Shown piece by piece: positions 11,268 through 22,198 of a stretch of DNA of 64,000 bases. The notes below the pieces were generated by a model. That model was not told the origin of the DNA and ran no database searches. It saw nothing but the letters and a program-made list of their open reading frames with translations. Source of the DNA: Pegoplata infirma (lineage: Eukaryota > Arthropoda > Insecta > Diptera > Anthomyiidae). The stretch's first letter is position 1. Each line of letters opens with the position of its first letter. The stretch covers positions 11,068,951 through 11,132,950 of the forward strand of contig OY992541.1 of the NCBI GenBank assembly GCA_963921195.1, read 5' to 3'. Position numbers and translations under genes: made by a program.

Positions 11268-11928
11268 CTTTTTATACCCTCCAACTACAGTATGGGGGTA
11301 TACTCACTTTGTCATTCCGTGTGTAACGCATCGAAATATCGGTCTAGGACCCCATAAAGTATATATATTCATGATCAGTGATCGATTCTAAGACATTCTA
11401 GCGATGTCCGTCTGTCCGTCCGTCCGTCCGTGGAAGACACGATACAGTCCAAAATAGGAGTGCTAGACTCCTGAAATTTGGCACATATATGTCTTATGTT
11501 CATAGGCTGGTTAAGTTCGGAGATGGGCAAAATCGGACCAGGGGGGAAAAGTTCCCCCTTGACGAATTAAACCAACCCATGAAAAAAGGTAACTTTTTAT
11601 AGGTTTTTTTGTATTTTTGTTACACAAATGAAACATTTTTATGCTTGAAAAAGTTCAAAGTCTTGGACTTGGACCCAGGGGATTTGAAAATGACTTTTTT
11701 TTTGGCCCCCCTTTTTGTGGGCGTGGATATTAGCAAATAATTTGTATACTGATGAAATAGTAAATATTTTGTACAAAAAGCATAGTAATTAAATTTGTAA
11801 ACATTTTTGACAAGATAGAAGGTGACCCCAAGGACCCCCGACAAGCGCCCCCCCCCAAAAAAAACGCCCCTGCAATTTTTTTTTATTATTTTTTTTAAAC
11901 GTTGGAGGGCATACAAGATTCGGCACAT
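11268..11928 (+). mobile_element. DINE-1-like element, family A, copy 4 (3' end lost)
   Basis: Starts TTTTTATACCCTCCAACTAC and reads through the GTCC microsatellite to the GTTGGAGGGCATACAAGATT block. The 3' hairpin breaks off after TTCGGCACA and the terminal CTTACTTGTT is missing, so the 3' end is truncated. Confidence 0.8.
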
Positions 11929-12602
11929 TTTTTGGTATTCGGGTTTTTGTGTAACCGGGTTTCATTTATCCGGTATTAATATAGAAAAACAAAATGTTTT
12001 ACTTTCGAAAAACTTAAAAATTGTTAATTCATAAAATTAATTTAATTCAATTAAAAAAGGCTCGTTTCAACAACTTTAGATTTGTTCATCTCCCTTTCTA
12101 TTATTATGTTAAATGCAGATGAAAAAACGGGCAAAAGCGGGCAGGTCAATCTGAAAGCTAGTAAACCAATGAACATTTTAGCGTCCTAAGTTTTGGATTA
12201 TGTAGCGGAACATTTTCGAAAAACTATTTGAAATGGAACAATTTTTCAAAATTTAAATAAAAAAATCAAAAAATCATTAAAAAAAATAGGAAAAAAGAGC
12301 TGTCCATACCCATTTACAAGTTTTACTTCCTTTTGTCAAATAAATTAATCAAAAAAAAAAAAAAACAAGGTCCCGCCTTAATAATGTATAAATTTATTGG
12401 GTTTTTTGATTACGGTATATGGAGATTTAAACATATACATATATATTATCTTTGATTGATCATTGGACGAGAATGGCTGTACCTATTTTTACAAAAATTA
12501 CAGACAAGGTGCAGCATGTTATACTTAACACAATAATGCATTCACTTTTTTCAATTTATTAATTTTTGTTTTTTTAGTTTTGGCCAAAAAAAACTACCAT
12601 CT
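11929..12602. other. AT-rich DNA, nothing recognised
   Basis: No reading frame or inverted terminus that I can support. A and T homopolymers are frequent. Probably old repeat-derived or intergenic DNA. Confidence 0.4.
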
Positions 12603-12781
12603 CGGTCCAGTGTGCCGTGGCCCAATTTTGTCCATTTACAAACTTAGCCGGTTATAACTATTTTTTTTTGTCAAACTTCCGGGGTCTAGCTCTTCTGGTT
12701 TGAACAACATCGTGCTTTCCACAGACGGACGGACGGACATCGCTAGAATATCTTAAAATTGATCATGGATCAATGTTATAT
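12603..12781 (-). mobile_element. DINE-1-like element, family A, fragment
   Basis: Only the CCAATTTTGTCCATTTAC to GGACATCGCTAGAATATCTT part is left. The copy stops exactly at the left end of the 3.6-kb TIR element, which apparently inserted into it at an ATAT target within the TATATATA segment. Confidence 0.75.
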
Positions 12782-13479
12782 GGGCAAGGCCACCGTCAGT
12801 AACGTCACACTCGCTTACATATTTTGGTCAATATCTTTATAAAATACAATTATTTCTCCCAACTTGAGAGCGGCATAGCTGTTGTTTTATTCGCAGACAA
12901 TTTTGCTGTATCTTGTTTTGTTGTGAAGTTATGACCATTTTAAGCTGTCAGTAACGTCACCGGATTTTGGAAGTGTGTTTGGAGGTAACTGAACGTTTAT
13001 GTAAAAATGAGCGAATTGAAAGAGTTCATGTTTATTATTGCCCAGTATTTTAAAAAAGGAAGGATGAAAGACGATTTTTATCCAAAAGGTGGGCTTAATA
13101 TTTTATGTTTTAATCAAGTAAATGACATAAAAGCAGTGTCAGTAACGTTACGCAAAATGTCAGTAACGTCACACGTACGAATTTCGTTACGATTTTCGGG
13201 TCTTTTTTTCCTTGGTTAATAGAGGGACCCTACGCGGCGAAAAAATCAGAGTAGAGGAGTTTTAAGATGCAATTAAATACCAAATTATTAGCAAAAAAGT
13301 AAAAAACAAAAATAAAAAAAAAACCGTCAGTAACGTCACACAAAAATACCCTGCTATATGCAAATAATGCTTCATTTAAGCATAGAGGGACCCTACACGG
13401 CGAAAAAATCATAGTAGAAGAGTTTAAGATGCAATTAAATACCAAATTATTAAGCAAAAAAGTAAAAAAACAAAAATAA

Positions 13480-14867
13480 AACAAGTAAGAAAGCTATATT
13501 GGCTGTGCCGAATCTTTAAATACCCTCCACAATGTTAACCAATGCACTAGACGCAGACGACCTTTCTTGACCAAAATTGATTTTATAGAAAATCATAAAC
13601 ACAAACAAGAGAAAACATATTTAGGGAATTCACATGGGTATCGTATTTGGTGTTGTATGTTGTATGTCCTATCTAAAAACAGGGTTGGTTAAACTTCAAA
13701 TTAATAATACGACTCTTACACGATATGACGATACAACATTTATACCTCAGTTTAGTGTGCTATTTTCAAGTATGCTAACAACAAGAGAATCTAAGAGAAA
13801 TTATCAAATGAGCGATAAATAATTTAAAAATAAAAAAAAAAACGTATTTTTAAAATTTTTTCAATTATTTTTTGAGTTTAAATGTAAAAAATTTCTTATA
13901 ATATTCTGCATGGAAAACAAAAAAATTATAACAATTTTTAACACAAAACCTATTTCAAACCAGAAATTTTTCCAGTTTTGTAATTTTGGCGAAGAAAAGT
14001 GATGATCGGAACCATAGTGCAATGTAAATATTTAAAAAACAAAAAAAAAAAATATTTTATAAGTATGTATGAAAATTATATAAAAGCAACCACGTGTATG
14101 ACACATACTACGTATTTTTTACTTCTATTGATACAAATAACAACTAACAAGCCAAATAAGCATCAAAAACTACAAAATGGCGCGCAGCCACGTCATATCA
14201 TGGAGGTTTATATTGAAACTCATCTCAATTGCTCATAGCTTCTTAACCCCTTGACCGATTTTGCCATAATTGGTACCAAAATAACTAGAAAAACGTTGTG
14301 AACAATAAAATATGAACCTATTTAAAATTTTATTTGAATATATCAACCATGAGCCAAGATAAATCATTTTAAAATTTTGGGTTAAATTTCTGGTGCCTCT
14401 CCCAATTGTGCGATTCCGCCCAAATTTTTTGAGAGTGTTAGGAATGATAAAACTACATTAAATTCCAAGTTTCGTTCTCATTCATTCAACAGGTGTCAAG
14501 TTATAGCATTTTTTTGTGTAAAATTCACCATTATTTTAGAGGTACCTTTACATTTTCACTCATATCTTTTAAAATACTTAACTGATTTAAAAAAAAAAAA
14601 AAAATACACCAGTTTCTGCCTAGGAGAATTACGCAACTTTTGGTACCACAAGCATTTAAATCGGTTCCGGATTATTGTTAAAAACGTGATTTCAACAGAC
14701 GGACGGACAGACAGACAGACGGACATCGCTAGATCGACTTAAAATCGATCAAGGATCATAAATATACATATATACTTTATGGGGTCCTAAACCAATATCT
14801 CAATGTGTTACATACGGAATGACAAACTTATATATACCCGCTATCACCAGAGTGGAGGGTTTAAAAA
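13480..14867 (-). mobile_element. DINE-1-like element, family C, nested
   Basis: Opens AACAAGTAAGAAAGC with the hairpin TTGGCTGTGCCGAA and closes GTGGAGGGTTTAAAAA, i.e. 3' to 5' on the plus strand. At about 1.39 kb it is longer than family A. It interrupts the second copy of the 163-bp unit of the surrounding TIR element: that unit resumes with CCGTGAGTAACGTCAC just after the end. Confidence 0.82.
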
Positions 14868-14883
14868 TCCGTGAGTAACGTCA

Positions 14884-15868
14884 CACACACAAAAAAAAAA
14901 CATTAACTTAAACTTTGGAAAAATTTTCTTCAAAATAGTTTATAAATTTTCCCACAATTTAGTTAAATTTAACTAAAATTTGGGAAATTTTCCCAACTTT
15001 TAGGAAAAAGTTTTAGTTCATGGACTGTTAAATAGGCCATAATTTTCCTTAAATGGAATTCCCTAATACATGGAAAAATTCTTACCGCCAAAGAAATTTT
15101 CCCTAAATAAATGAAAAAAAAACTTTATTTTTAAGTCAAATTTCTTAAAACAAAACTTAGTTCAAAAAATTCAGTTTTAGGACGTAATTTACTACCAGTT
15201 AGTTCATCATATTTATCTTCTTTAATTTGAAGAAGTTTTTTCCAAAAGTTTAGTTAATTTTTCATAACATGAAATTTTTTAGTTGATTTTATTTATTTTT
15301 TCATGCTTGCTTGTAGTTCACATTTTGTTTATTATTTGTAGTATATGAAAAAGAGAGTTTGGTCTTGTATAACAAGTAATAAATTTAATGTTTACATTTT
15401 TTTCTACACATGTATGTGTCAGGGAAAAATAATATTTTAATCACAACAAAGACCTTGGCTTTGGCGTGTTTTCCCATAGTCTGGGAACAAACGTTAAAGA
15501 CAAAGTCTTTGTTGTATTTAACTTTAAAAACTAATGAAATTTATTACTTGACCATAAGAAACAATCGTTTTTTTATATTTTAAATAAAATATGTACATAA
15601 TGAGAATTATGAGAATACATGCTATTTTATAAATAAACCAATAAAAATATGAAATTAACAAATTTTTAGGAAAAATGTCCTCATCAGAAATGTTTTTTTA
15701 ACTAAAAAATGGGAAATTTTTTCCCACTTTCTAGTTCAAATTGGTCCTAATTTTTAAGAAAAATGTGGACTAAAAAGTGGGAATACATGGCAATGGAGCT
15801 AATTCATTATCAATTTTCCTTGGATTTAGTTAATTTTCCCATTTTTTAGTTAGTTTTTTTTCTGAGTG
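14884..15868. mobile_element. MITE of the CACTCAAAA group, nested
   Basis: Left end CACACAAAAAAAAAA and right end TTTTTTTCTGAGTG resemble the termini of the element at 31673..32738. The two also share internal blocks such as TTAGTTAAATTTAACTAAAA. It interrupts the host element, whose text resumes at about 15885 with CAAAAATACCCTGCTATATG, the sequence expected from the intact unit at 13340. Confidence 0.72.
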
Positions 15869-16382
15869 CAATCTTATTTTGCAAAAATACCCTGCTATAT
15901 GCAAAAAGTGCTTCATTTAAGCATTGATTATGAAAGTACTTCAAAAATACTAAAAAAAATCAGCTCATCCAACCTCTTTTCTAATTAGTTGATGCATAAA
16001 AAAACATTTTATAAAAATTTGTCAGTAACGTCACCATTTATTTGCGGCTGCTTACTTTAAGCCCTAATTGGTCCAAAAGCCAAGATTTGTACACAAATTT
16101 ACTTGCTCGTCAATAGTTTGAAAAGTAATCATCTGTCTAAAGCACAAAAAAATAACAACAAAATTTACCTTTTTCGCCGACATTGATATATTTTCCAACT
16201 ACGCCTTGCACGTGCCACTTATGGAAAGAATGTAAAATGTCAAAGCAGACACAAATTTTGGACTGGCATACAGTGATGCCATATTCTATACATATTTGAC
16301 ATTTCAAATGTAAAAAATATTTTGGGCTTTGTGACAGAAAAAAAAATCTATGTGGTTTCATTTTTCGTGGCCTTGCCCATAT

Positions 16383-16948
16383 GTATTATATATAGTACAA
16401 AGCTCGTAACAAAAATAGAATCTGGACAAGTTACCCTTTCCAATATGGTATTACAATCCTAAAAAAAATAATTAGAAATATTAAAAATACGCACTTGAAT
16501 ATGGTATAATTTTATCTCCCCAAATCTTTAAAGTCGAAAGTAGTGTTTTCGGTCGCCATTTTCGAATACTTCTGTTGACATAATAACTATAATTTCTGAA
16601 AATAATTATTACTTGACATCTTACCTTTACGATTGATCTTGTTTTATGGTTAATTTCAAACATTTGCAAAAATCAATTATGAGATGCATTCACCATATAC
16701 TATTATCCACTGTGCGACGTTGTACATCAAAAAATATGCGATTACCTTAACACAAGTATGAGATATTACACGGATACATAACTTGATTGACATTTTTTAA
16801 ATCCACCCATTTGTTTTATTTACGATTTCAAATCACCCCTGTAATGTTTTCATTTATTAGAGTAACTGTATTGGATTTTATTTTCCACTAAAATTATTTT
16901 AAAATACTTTAACATAAATATATGTATTTTTTATATATATATTTTTTT
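16383..16948. other. Intergenic DNA downstream of the host gene
   Basis: Not obviously repetitive. On the minus strand there are isolated splice-like signals (GTAAGATG donor near 16622, TATTTTCAG acceptor near 16596) and a 17-codon frame at 16528..16581, but the spacing is too short for a normal intron and I do not call a gene. An AATAAA on the minus strand (16877-16882) probably belongs to the gene at 16949..22165. Confidence 0.45.
16877..16882 (-). promoter_or_regulatory. Candidate polyadenylation signal
   Basis: AATAAA on the minus strand, about 67 bp beyond the stop codon of the three-exon gene, within AT-rich 3' flanking DNA. Position and strand fit its 3' end. Confidence 0.55.
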
Positions 16949-17339
16949 TTAAATAATTGATTGAAGATAAGGTTCAATGAGTAAAGCAGTTCGTTGGAAA
17001 TCAGCTAATTGCGTTTCGATTTCACTTTCATCACAGTCAGAGTCAAAACGTCGGATTTCAGTAGTTTTCGTAGATGAAAGAGGAAAATTGTAGTGTTTCT
17101 GTTTATCCGGATTGTCATTAAAAATGGGCGAAGGAGAAACCGCACCATCAGGCTCTGCTCTGCAAAAAATGTTGTTATTCGTGTCCGATTGTTGTTGATG
17201 ATCTTCATATCTATCATTTATATTAAGCGGCAGACTTCGATAATCCTCGTTTTCTAAATTGGAATTAAGATGAAGTCTTAGTTGATTTCTTATGTTTGCT
17301 TTTTCTTGTGCTCTTTTTCTTTGAAAGTCTTCCTCAACT
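16949..17339 (-). CDS. Exon 3 (terminal) of the 1017-aa gene
   Basis: 391 bp: one base completing an Arg codon, then 129 codons and TAA. It continues the charged helix (VEEDFQRKRAQEKANIRNQL), then becomes polar and acidic and ends LIEPYLQSII. It has no start codon of its own and is only recognised through the 72-bp intron (17411..17340), a typical dipteran size. A 70-codon frame over part of it is in the wrong phase. Confidence 0.85.
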
Positions 17340-20300
17340 CTGAAATCATGTAAAACAATATATAAATATCAAAAAAAATTTACAAAGCCATTTTTGGTTT
17401 CAGTGTTTTACCGTTTCATTGCCTCCAATTCATGAAGTCGTTGTGCTTCTTGTATCTCAGCATCTTTGGATAACTTTTCAGCTAGTCTACGCTTTTCTAA
17501 AACGCGCACAGTGCTTTGAAAGCTAAAGCGATGTGTGTTCTTTTCTGGAATACGTGCATTGCTCTGGAGAACAAGAAAAAAAGTTTTTAACAAGTTTAAT
17601 ACAATTTGAATTATTAAATTTTAATTATTGTGTTTCTGTGTTACAGGATATAATAAGTCTGTGCCAATGTTGGCAACCGATACATTTTCAATACCATTAT
17701 CCGTTTCAAAGCCCTTTAAATTGAATACCGAAACTAACTTTTGGTATCGGATGCCGGTTTTCAAAAACCTTTTTCTTCAATACCGGTATCGTACCGGTAT
17801 TGAAACTTTTTTTTTTAACGTGTATTTTTACAAAAAAAAATATTTTTTTAACATTAAGTTTTTAATTTAATTTAATGACTAATTTTTCAGAAATATTAAC
17901 TTTACGTTGTACACTAGGGTGGAGCAAATTTAGCTTTTTTTCGAATAAAACGTCGGAGTCGGAAAAGTTGCTTTTAAGGGTCAATTTTAACACACAAAAA
18001 AATTTGACCTGTACAATGGCTTTGGGTTCCTTTTCGACTTAAAAATCGGAAAGTTCCGAACAAAGTGAAAAAAAATCCAATTTATTTTAGCTTAAAATTT
18101 TAGTTTATATTCGGACATTACAGAAAAACTGTTCTTATGGTAAAAACATTTTTTTTTGGTCTATAAAATTTTTATTCTTGTTTTGCAAAAAAATATTTTT
18201 AATTAGGTTTTTGCTGAAAATGTAAAAAAATAAGATATTATTGGAGAAAAATTAAAAAAAAAAATAAATTGAAAGACCAAAAAAAAAAAATTGCCATAAA
18301 AACACCTGTTCAGTAAAGTCCGAATAAAAACTCATATTTTAAGCAAAAAAAGTTAAGTTTATCGATGTACCTCGTTGCATAAATTTTTAAGAGAAGTATG
18401 TTCGGTAGCCAAAACTTATTTTAAGTTTCTATGGAAAAAATGTTTAGAAATCTCAAAATATTTCTAGAAAAATATTTTAGAATCTAGAACTTTCTTATGA
18501 AAAATATCTCTAAATCTCAGAATTTTTCTAAAAAAAGGTATCAGAATTATAGAATTTTGCTATAGAAAAGATTCTGAGAATTTTCTATGTGTATCAAAAA
18601 TGTTTCAAAATTTGAGAATTTTTCTTTATCAAAAATGTCTAAAAATCTGTGAATTTTTCATACAAAAATGTCTGAGAAATTAATAACAAAATCTTCGATC
18701 CACCAATTTTTGCATGTTCTTGTAACCAAAATTGTCACAAAATGCAGTTGAAACTCATGCGCGGGGGGGGGGGGGTGGGGGGGTGTGGGTAGACCGAGTT
18801 TGAAATTAGTCGGCGATGATTACATTTTTTTTTTAAGATGTGCTCCCAGCCCCCCTTTTTACATTCCTGAATACTTCGCTGACTGTCTTAAAGGGAAGCA
18901 CGCTGAGTGATTAAATGTGCCGTCGCGTGAAGAAGAGTTGGAAGCTATCGAACACTTTATCAGCCATTGACCGGCACTTTCTGGTCAGAGACTTGATTCA
19001 CTGGGATCTAGGGAGCTGTACGATCTTTCTGATTTGTCGGATGTCACAATTCAATATCTAAAGAGTTTCATAAGAAAACCTATTACAGTCCCGTGGTATC
19101 ACAATGGACCTCAGAGTCTACGTGTGTTGACGTAAAACGTCAGCAGCCACTTACTACCTAACCTAACCTTATTCAAATACCATTCGGTATCCAATTCTGT
19201 TCATATATGTCAACCAGCAGCCAAATTAAAGCATTTTGTATTTTTTTGGTTATGTGTAATGTACCAAGATTTTCCAGGTATCCTTACATTTGCGTTCATA
19301 TCTTATGAACCGCTGAGCCGATTTCGCTCAAACGCAATACCAAACTTCTCGGGCAACAACAAGGAAATATGTTAAGTTTTAGTCATATCTGTGTAATAGT
19401 TTGGCCGTGATCGCCATTTCCACAGACAGACAAACGGACATCGCTAGAATGTCGATCACTGATCAATAATATATATACTTTATGGGGTCCCAGACCGATA
19501 TTTCGATGAGTTACAAACGGAATGACAAACTTGTATATACCCTCTATCACTAATTGTATGTGGAGGGTATAAACAAAATCTCAAAGATCGTTATGGACCA
19601 TAAGAAAATATTTAATTAGGTAAACAAAATTAATTAGTTTTACTTTCTACATACCTTTTGAATATCTTGAACTGGTGTTAGATCTTGTAAACTTTCACGT
19701 GCTATTTCTTGACGTTGCCGTTGCCGTTTAAATGTTGCCGTTGTACTTTTATTGTGCGCTGGGGAAATTGGCTCTTTGTTTAATAAACTACATGCTTCCT
19801 GTCCGGGCAGATACATAACATGCTTACCGCCGCAGACATGAGTTAACGATTTCGGTTGAATGTAAACCATTGAATGCCTATTTGCTGGTGAGTAGGGTGC
19901 GTCAATGTTTGTATCAGTCGTATGCTCAGAATTCTCATTAGCTTTGGATTTATGTAAAACCCAATTATCATTATGACTACTTGGAGTAGATTGCAATGAC
20001 TTGTGAAGTTCACATTCTGCAACATGATTGCAAGAATCTGTAGCAAAAGTCTCACCGAAGATTGTCTGGAAAACGTGATTAGGTTGACTATTGTGATTAC
20101 GTTTACTTATACCTTTGAGGCAAGTACATTTAGTATTAATTCGTGAACTTACTCCACCACTTATGGTAGTTTTAAATTTTTGTAAACTATTAAATCCCGG
20201 TACCAACCAGCAGTTAGCATTTTTAAAGCCTGTCGTACTCATTTCGGAACAATTTAACGAAGTCTTTATTTGTCCTTGGAGGTGGACATCTCGCGGTAAA

Positions 20301-22165
20301 GATAAACTAAATATGTGCAGAGAATTGGCATAGGGAGGCTTTTCTGTCATCAAGTCTATTTTTGATGACAGTTGGGTGTGATTTGGTTTAGTTTTTTCAT
20401 CTGCCTCCTCTTCTTCCTCATCCTCTAAATCCTGTTGAGGTGTCCAGGCTGCGTGTGTTGTCTTGTTGTCTTTTGTATTGGAAATTAAACATATCGGAGA
20501 TTCAACGAATTGATTGCCAGAAGAAGAAATAGACTGTGTTTTGGCCCGCTCAAGCTGTAAACGCTGTTGCTCTTCTAAAAGATTTCGCCAAGCAGCGGCT
20601 GGGCTGAAGCTCGGTGTTTCCGGCTGTCTTCTAGGCAGGGTAGGCCTCACATGCACCAAAATTCCATTATCTTCAATTTCTTCCTCTACTTCTAAACTAT
20701 GTCTATGCATGTCCAATTCTACATCATCGACTTCGTCTGGAATCTTATCGTGAAATGGCTTGCGCAGTTGAACATTACAATTATCGTTCGTGCTGTTTTC
20801 TGTCTCTCCAGTGGCTTTTGTGGATTCCATACCGAAGTAAAATGTGCGTTTTAATTGAGGTATTCGCGATTGTTGAACTTTTGTTTTCTTCTCTGCCACA
20901 TTAGCAACAATTTCCTTATTTTGGATATCACTATTATGTTCTTTAGTGATTCTTGGCCTGAGACCATGCCCTGGGAGTTTTTCTTGTAGTGTTCTCTCTC
21001 TAAATTTGGGGGCCTCTTCTTTCGGTACATTTTTTGGAAACATAATTTCAGAGCTGCCGATATCATTCGGTTTACTGGAAATTCTACTTGTCACATTTTT
21101 AGCTGGTTTCCTGTGCAATTTTTTTCCTCTATTGACATCAGTTTGCCTCTGTGTGTCCTCTTGTGTTTTTCTGGCGTATTTTGAGTGCTGCTCCTGTTCC
21201 CGTTCACTTGAGACTCTAGTATTTTGTACTGATGTCCTTTCAAAAGGTTCTTGGCTATCTTTTTGTCGCAATAGAACGGCATCGAAGCTTTTCTCTCTTC
21301 GATATGGTAGCTTGGTAACAAAACATTCGTTCGGCTGTGCTGGCGACTGAAAGTTTGCGGAATTACGTATATGACAATTACGCTGGAATGGAGCAAGTGT
21401 AGTGGTTGAAGCCTGGCGTTGGCGTTGCTGTTGTGGCTGTATAAAAGAGTTCACTGATTTATTAATATTTGTTGCATAAATTCGCGGTTTCGACTCTGAA
21501 GCCGTAACTTTGGCAGTAATTGCGTTATCATTTGCAATAGTTTTTGTAGGAGCAGGTGGTGCTTTACGTTTTTTATTGTACTTATTTATTTTAAGGGTTG
21601 TCCCAGTTCCATTTGTTGTATTGTGTGTTGAACGGCTTTTGCGTTCGTCCAACTTTGGTGAACTGGAACTGTTTTCATAGGACTTTGTTCTATTATAGCC
21701 AACGTGTAGCAACGTTTGGGCACGCCGAAATTCTACTGGTGCGGACTTGCGCTGAGATGACTGTTCACCATAACCATCAATTATTAGTGTGTGTGATCGT
21801 CTCATGGGATACACCGTGGGATAGTTTTCTCGCTCTCCTACAGACGAGGACAACCGATCGTCCAGTGAGTCTTTAGCACGAAAGCTTATTGTACCACCTG
21901 CATGTAAAATAGCACCATTAGTTGTGGCTCTGAGTTTCAGACTGTCCGTTGGTTTTGGCAATACTTTAAATGCGGCTACGGGTCTATCAACTGAAGCTCC
22001 TCCCTGCATAACCTCGTTGTAAGTTGTTGATGCATTATGCAAATGTGAGTTGTAATTATTTGCTGCTCCGGAATTACGTTTCAAATACTGCTGCGTATAG
22101 TATGAATTTATTTCGCTGCTAACACCGTTATTGTGCAAGTTATGTGCACTACCAGAGTTGCCCAT
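16949..22165 (-). CDS. Three-exon host gene, 1017-aa low-complexity protein with basic coiled C-terminus
   Basis: Spliced coding sequence: exon 1 22165..19655 (837 codons), exon 2 17563..17412, exon 3 17339..16949. Junctions are AAAAG|GTATGT, TTCTCCAG|AGC, AAACG|GTAAAA and TTTCAG|AGTT, and the frame is kept through both introns (phase 0, then 2) to a TAA. The product begins MGNSGS, which fits the N-myristoylation rule (Gly2, Ser6). It is rich in Ser, Asn, Thr and basic residues, has KKRKAPPAPTK at about 198-208, an acidic run (DEEEEEADE) near residue 590, and a strongly charged helix in exons 2-3 (RRLAEKLSKDAEIQEAQRLH) likely to coil. No enzyme motif is visible. The long disordered N-terminal part and predicted lipid anchor suggest a membrane- or cytoskeleton-associated scaffold; that is inference, and I do not recognise an ortholog. 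Intron 1 (2.1 kb) is full of repeats. Confidence 0.88.
17412..17563 (-). CDS. Exon 2 of the 1017-aa gene
   Basis: 152 bp encoding residues 838-887 plus two bases of the next codon. The acceptor has a good pyrimidine tract (TTTTTTTCTTGTTCTCCAG) and the donor is ACG|GTAAAAC. The product is highly charged and helix-prone (VLEKRRLAEKLSKDAEIQEA). An upstream in-frame ATG lies in intron sequence and is not used. Confidence 0.85.
17620..17810. repeat. Palindromic ACCGGTAT repeat in intron 1
   Basis: Contains the near-perfect hairpin AATACCGGTATCGTACCGGT (start 17779) and repeated ATACC/GGTAT words. Probably one end of a DNA transposon; the other end was not found. Confidence 0.4.
18755..18885. mobile_element. 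hAT-like element fragment in intron 1
   Basis: Starts near a long G run (18762-18787) and ends GTGCTCCCAGCCCCCCTTTT followed by ATTCCTGAATACTTCGCTGA. The end matches the right half of the element at 30574..30923 (CCCCCCCGTTTTCAAATTCC, then TGGATACGTCGCTG). The left side is degraded. Confidence 0.55.
18914..19175 (+). pseudogene. LINE ORF2 C-terminal relic in intron 1
   Basis: In one frame from 18914 the text reads NVPSREEELEAIEHFISH, a stop (TGA, 18968-18970), then PALSGQRLDSLGSRELYDLS. This is the zinc-finger-like tail (HF-x3-CPAL) that follows the RNase H domain in I/LOA/R1-type non-LTR elements. The cysteine positions have decayed. It ends in a CCTAACCTAACC tail like the larger fragment at 42715..43955. 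Confidence 0.65.
19195..19577 (-). mobile_element. DINE-1-like element, family C, partial (intron 1)
   Basis: Shares AACCGCTGA-CCGAT, AATACCAAACTTCTCGGG and TTTATGGGGTCCCAGACCGA with the copy at 59230..59637 and ends GTGGAGGGTATAAA. The 3' hairpin end is absent. It lies in the large intron of the host gene. Confidence 0.75.
19655..22165 (-). CDS. Exon 1 (first coding exon) of the 1017-aa gene
   Basis: Start ATG at 22165-22163 opens the only long frame of the window with balanced composition and no transposon motif. Without splicing, the frame would run four codons into the intron and stop; the AAAAG|GTATGTAG donor at 19655/19654 gives the true end at residue 837. Confidence 0.9.
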
Positions 22166-22195
22166 AACTTAAATATTTTAACTATAATTTGAAGA

Positions 22196-22198
22196 CCT
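22196..22198 (-). promoter_or_regulatory. Candidate 5'-UTR splice acceptor
   Basis: TTTTTCATTTTAG|GTCTTC on the minus strand, 31 bp before the ATG of the 1017-aa gene. It fits an acceptor, so the transcript probably has a non-coding first exon further upstream (at coordinates above 22198), which I could not locate. Confidence 0.5.

Larger units (their letters stand above)
12782..16378. mobile_element. 3.6-kb TIR element with GTCAGTAACGTCAC repeats
   Basis: Begins GGGCAAGGCCAC and ends GTGGCCTTGCCC, flanked on both sides by ATAT (12778-12781 and 16379-16382), a possible 4-bp target duplication. GTCAGTAACGTCAC or a one-base variant occurs seven times, all in the same orientation: 12795, 12947, 13138, 13159, 13326, 14871, 16021. 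A ~163-bp unit beginning AGAGGGACCCTAC is duplicated at 13221 and 13384. Two nested insertions (13480..14867 and 14884..15868) explain about 2.35 kb. A short frame at 13007..13219 and one at 16137..16361 (minus) may be remnants of coding but match nothing I know. Superfamily unassigned. Confidence 0.75.

Noticed and set aside
16528..16622. Small gene with donor and acceptor on the minus strand downstream of the host gene
   Set aside because: The implied intron would be about 29 bp, too short, and the open frame is only 17 codons.
19640..19654. Last four codons of the open frame (VCRK) as part of the host protein
   Set aside because: They lie after a strong GTATGT donor, and the spliced frame continues in two downstream exons.
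20946..21350. 134-codon plus-strand frame opposite exon 1
   Set aside because: It is antisense to the well-supported 1017-aa gene and has no motif; such shadows are expected opposite long frames.
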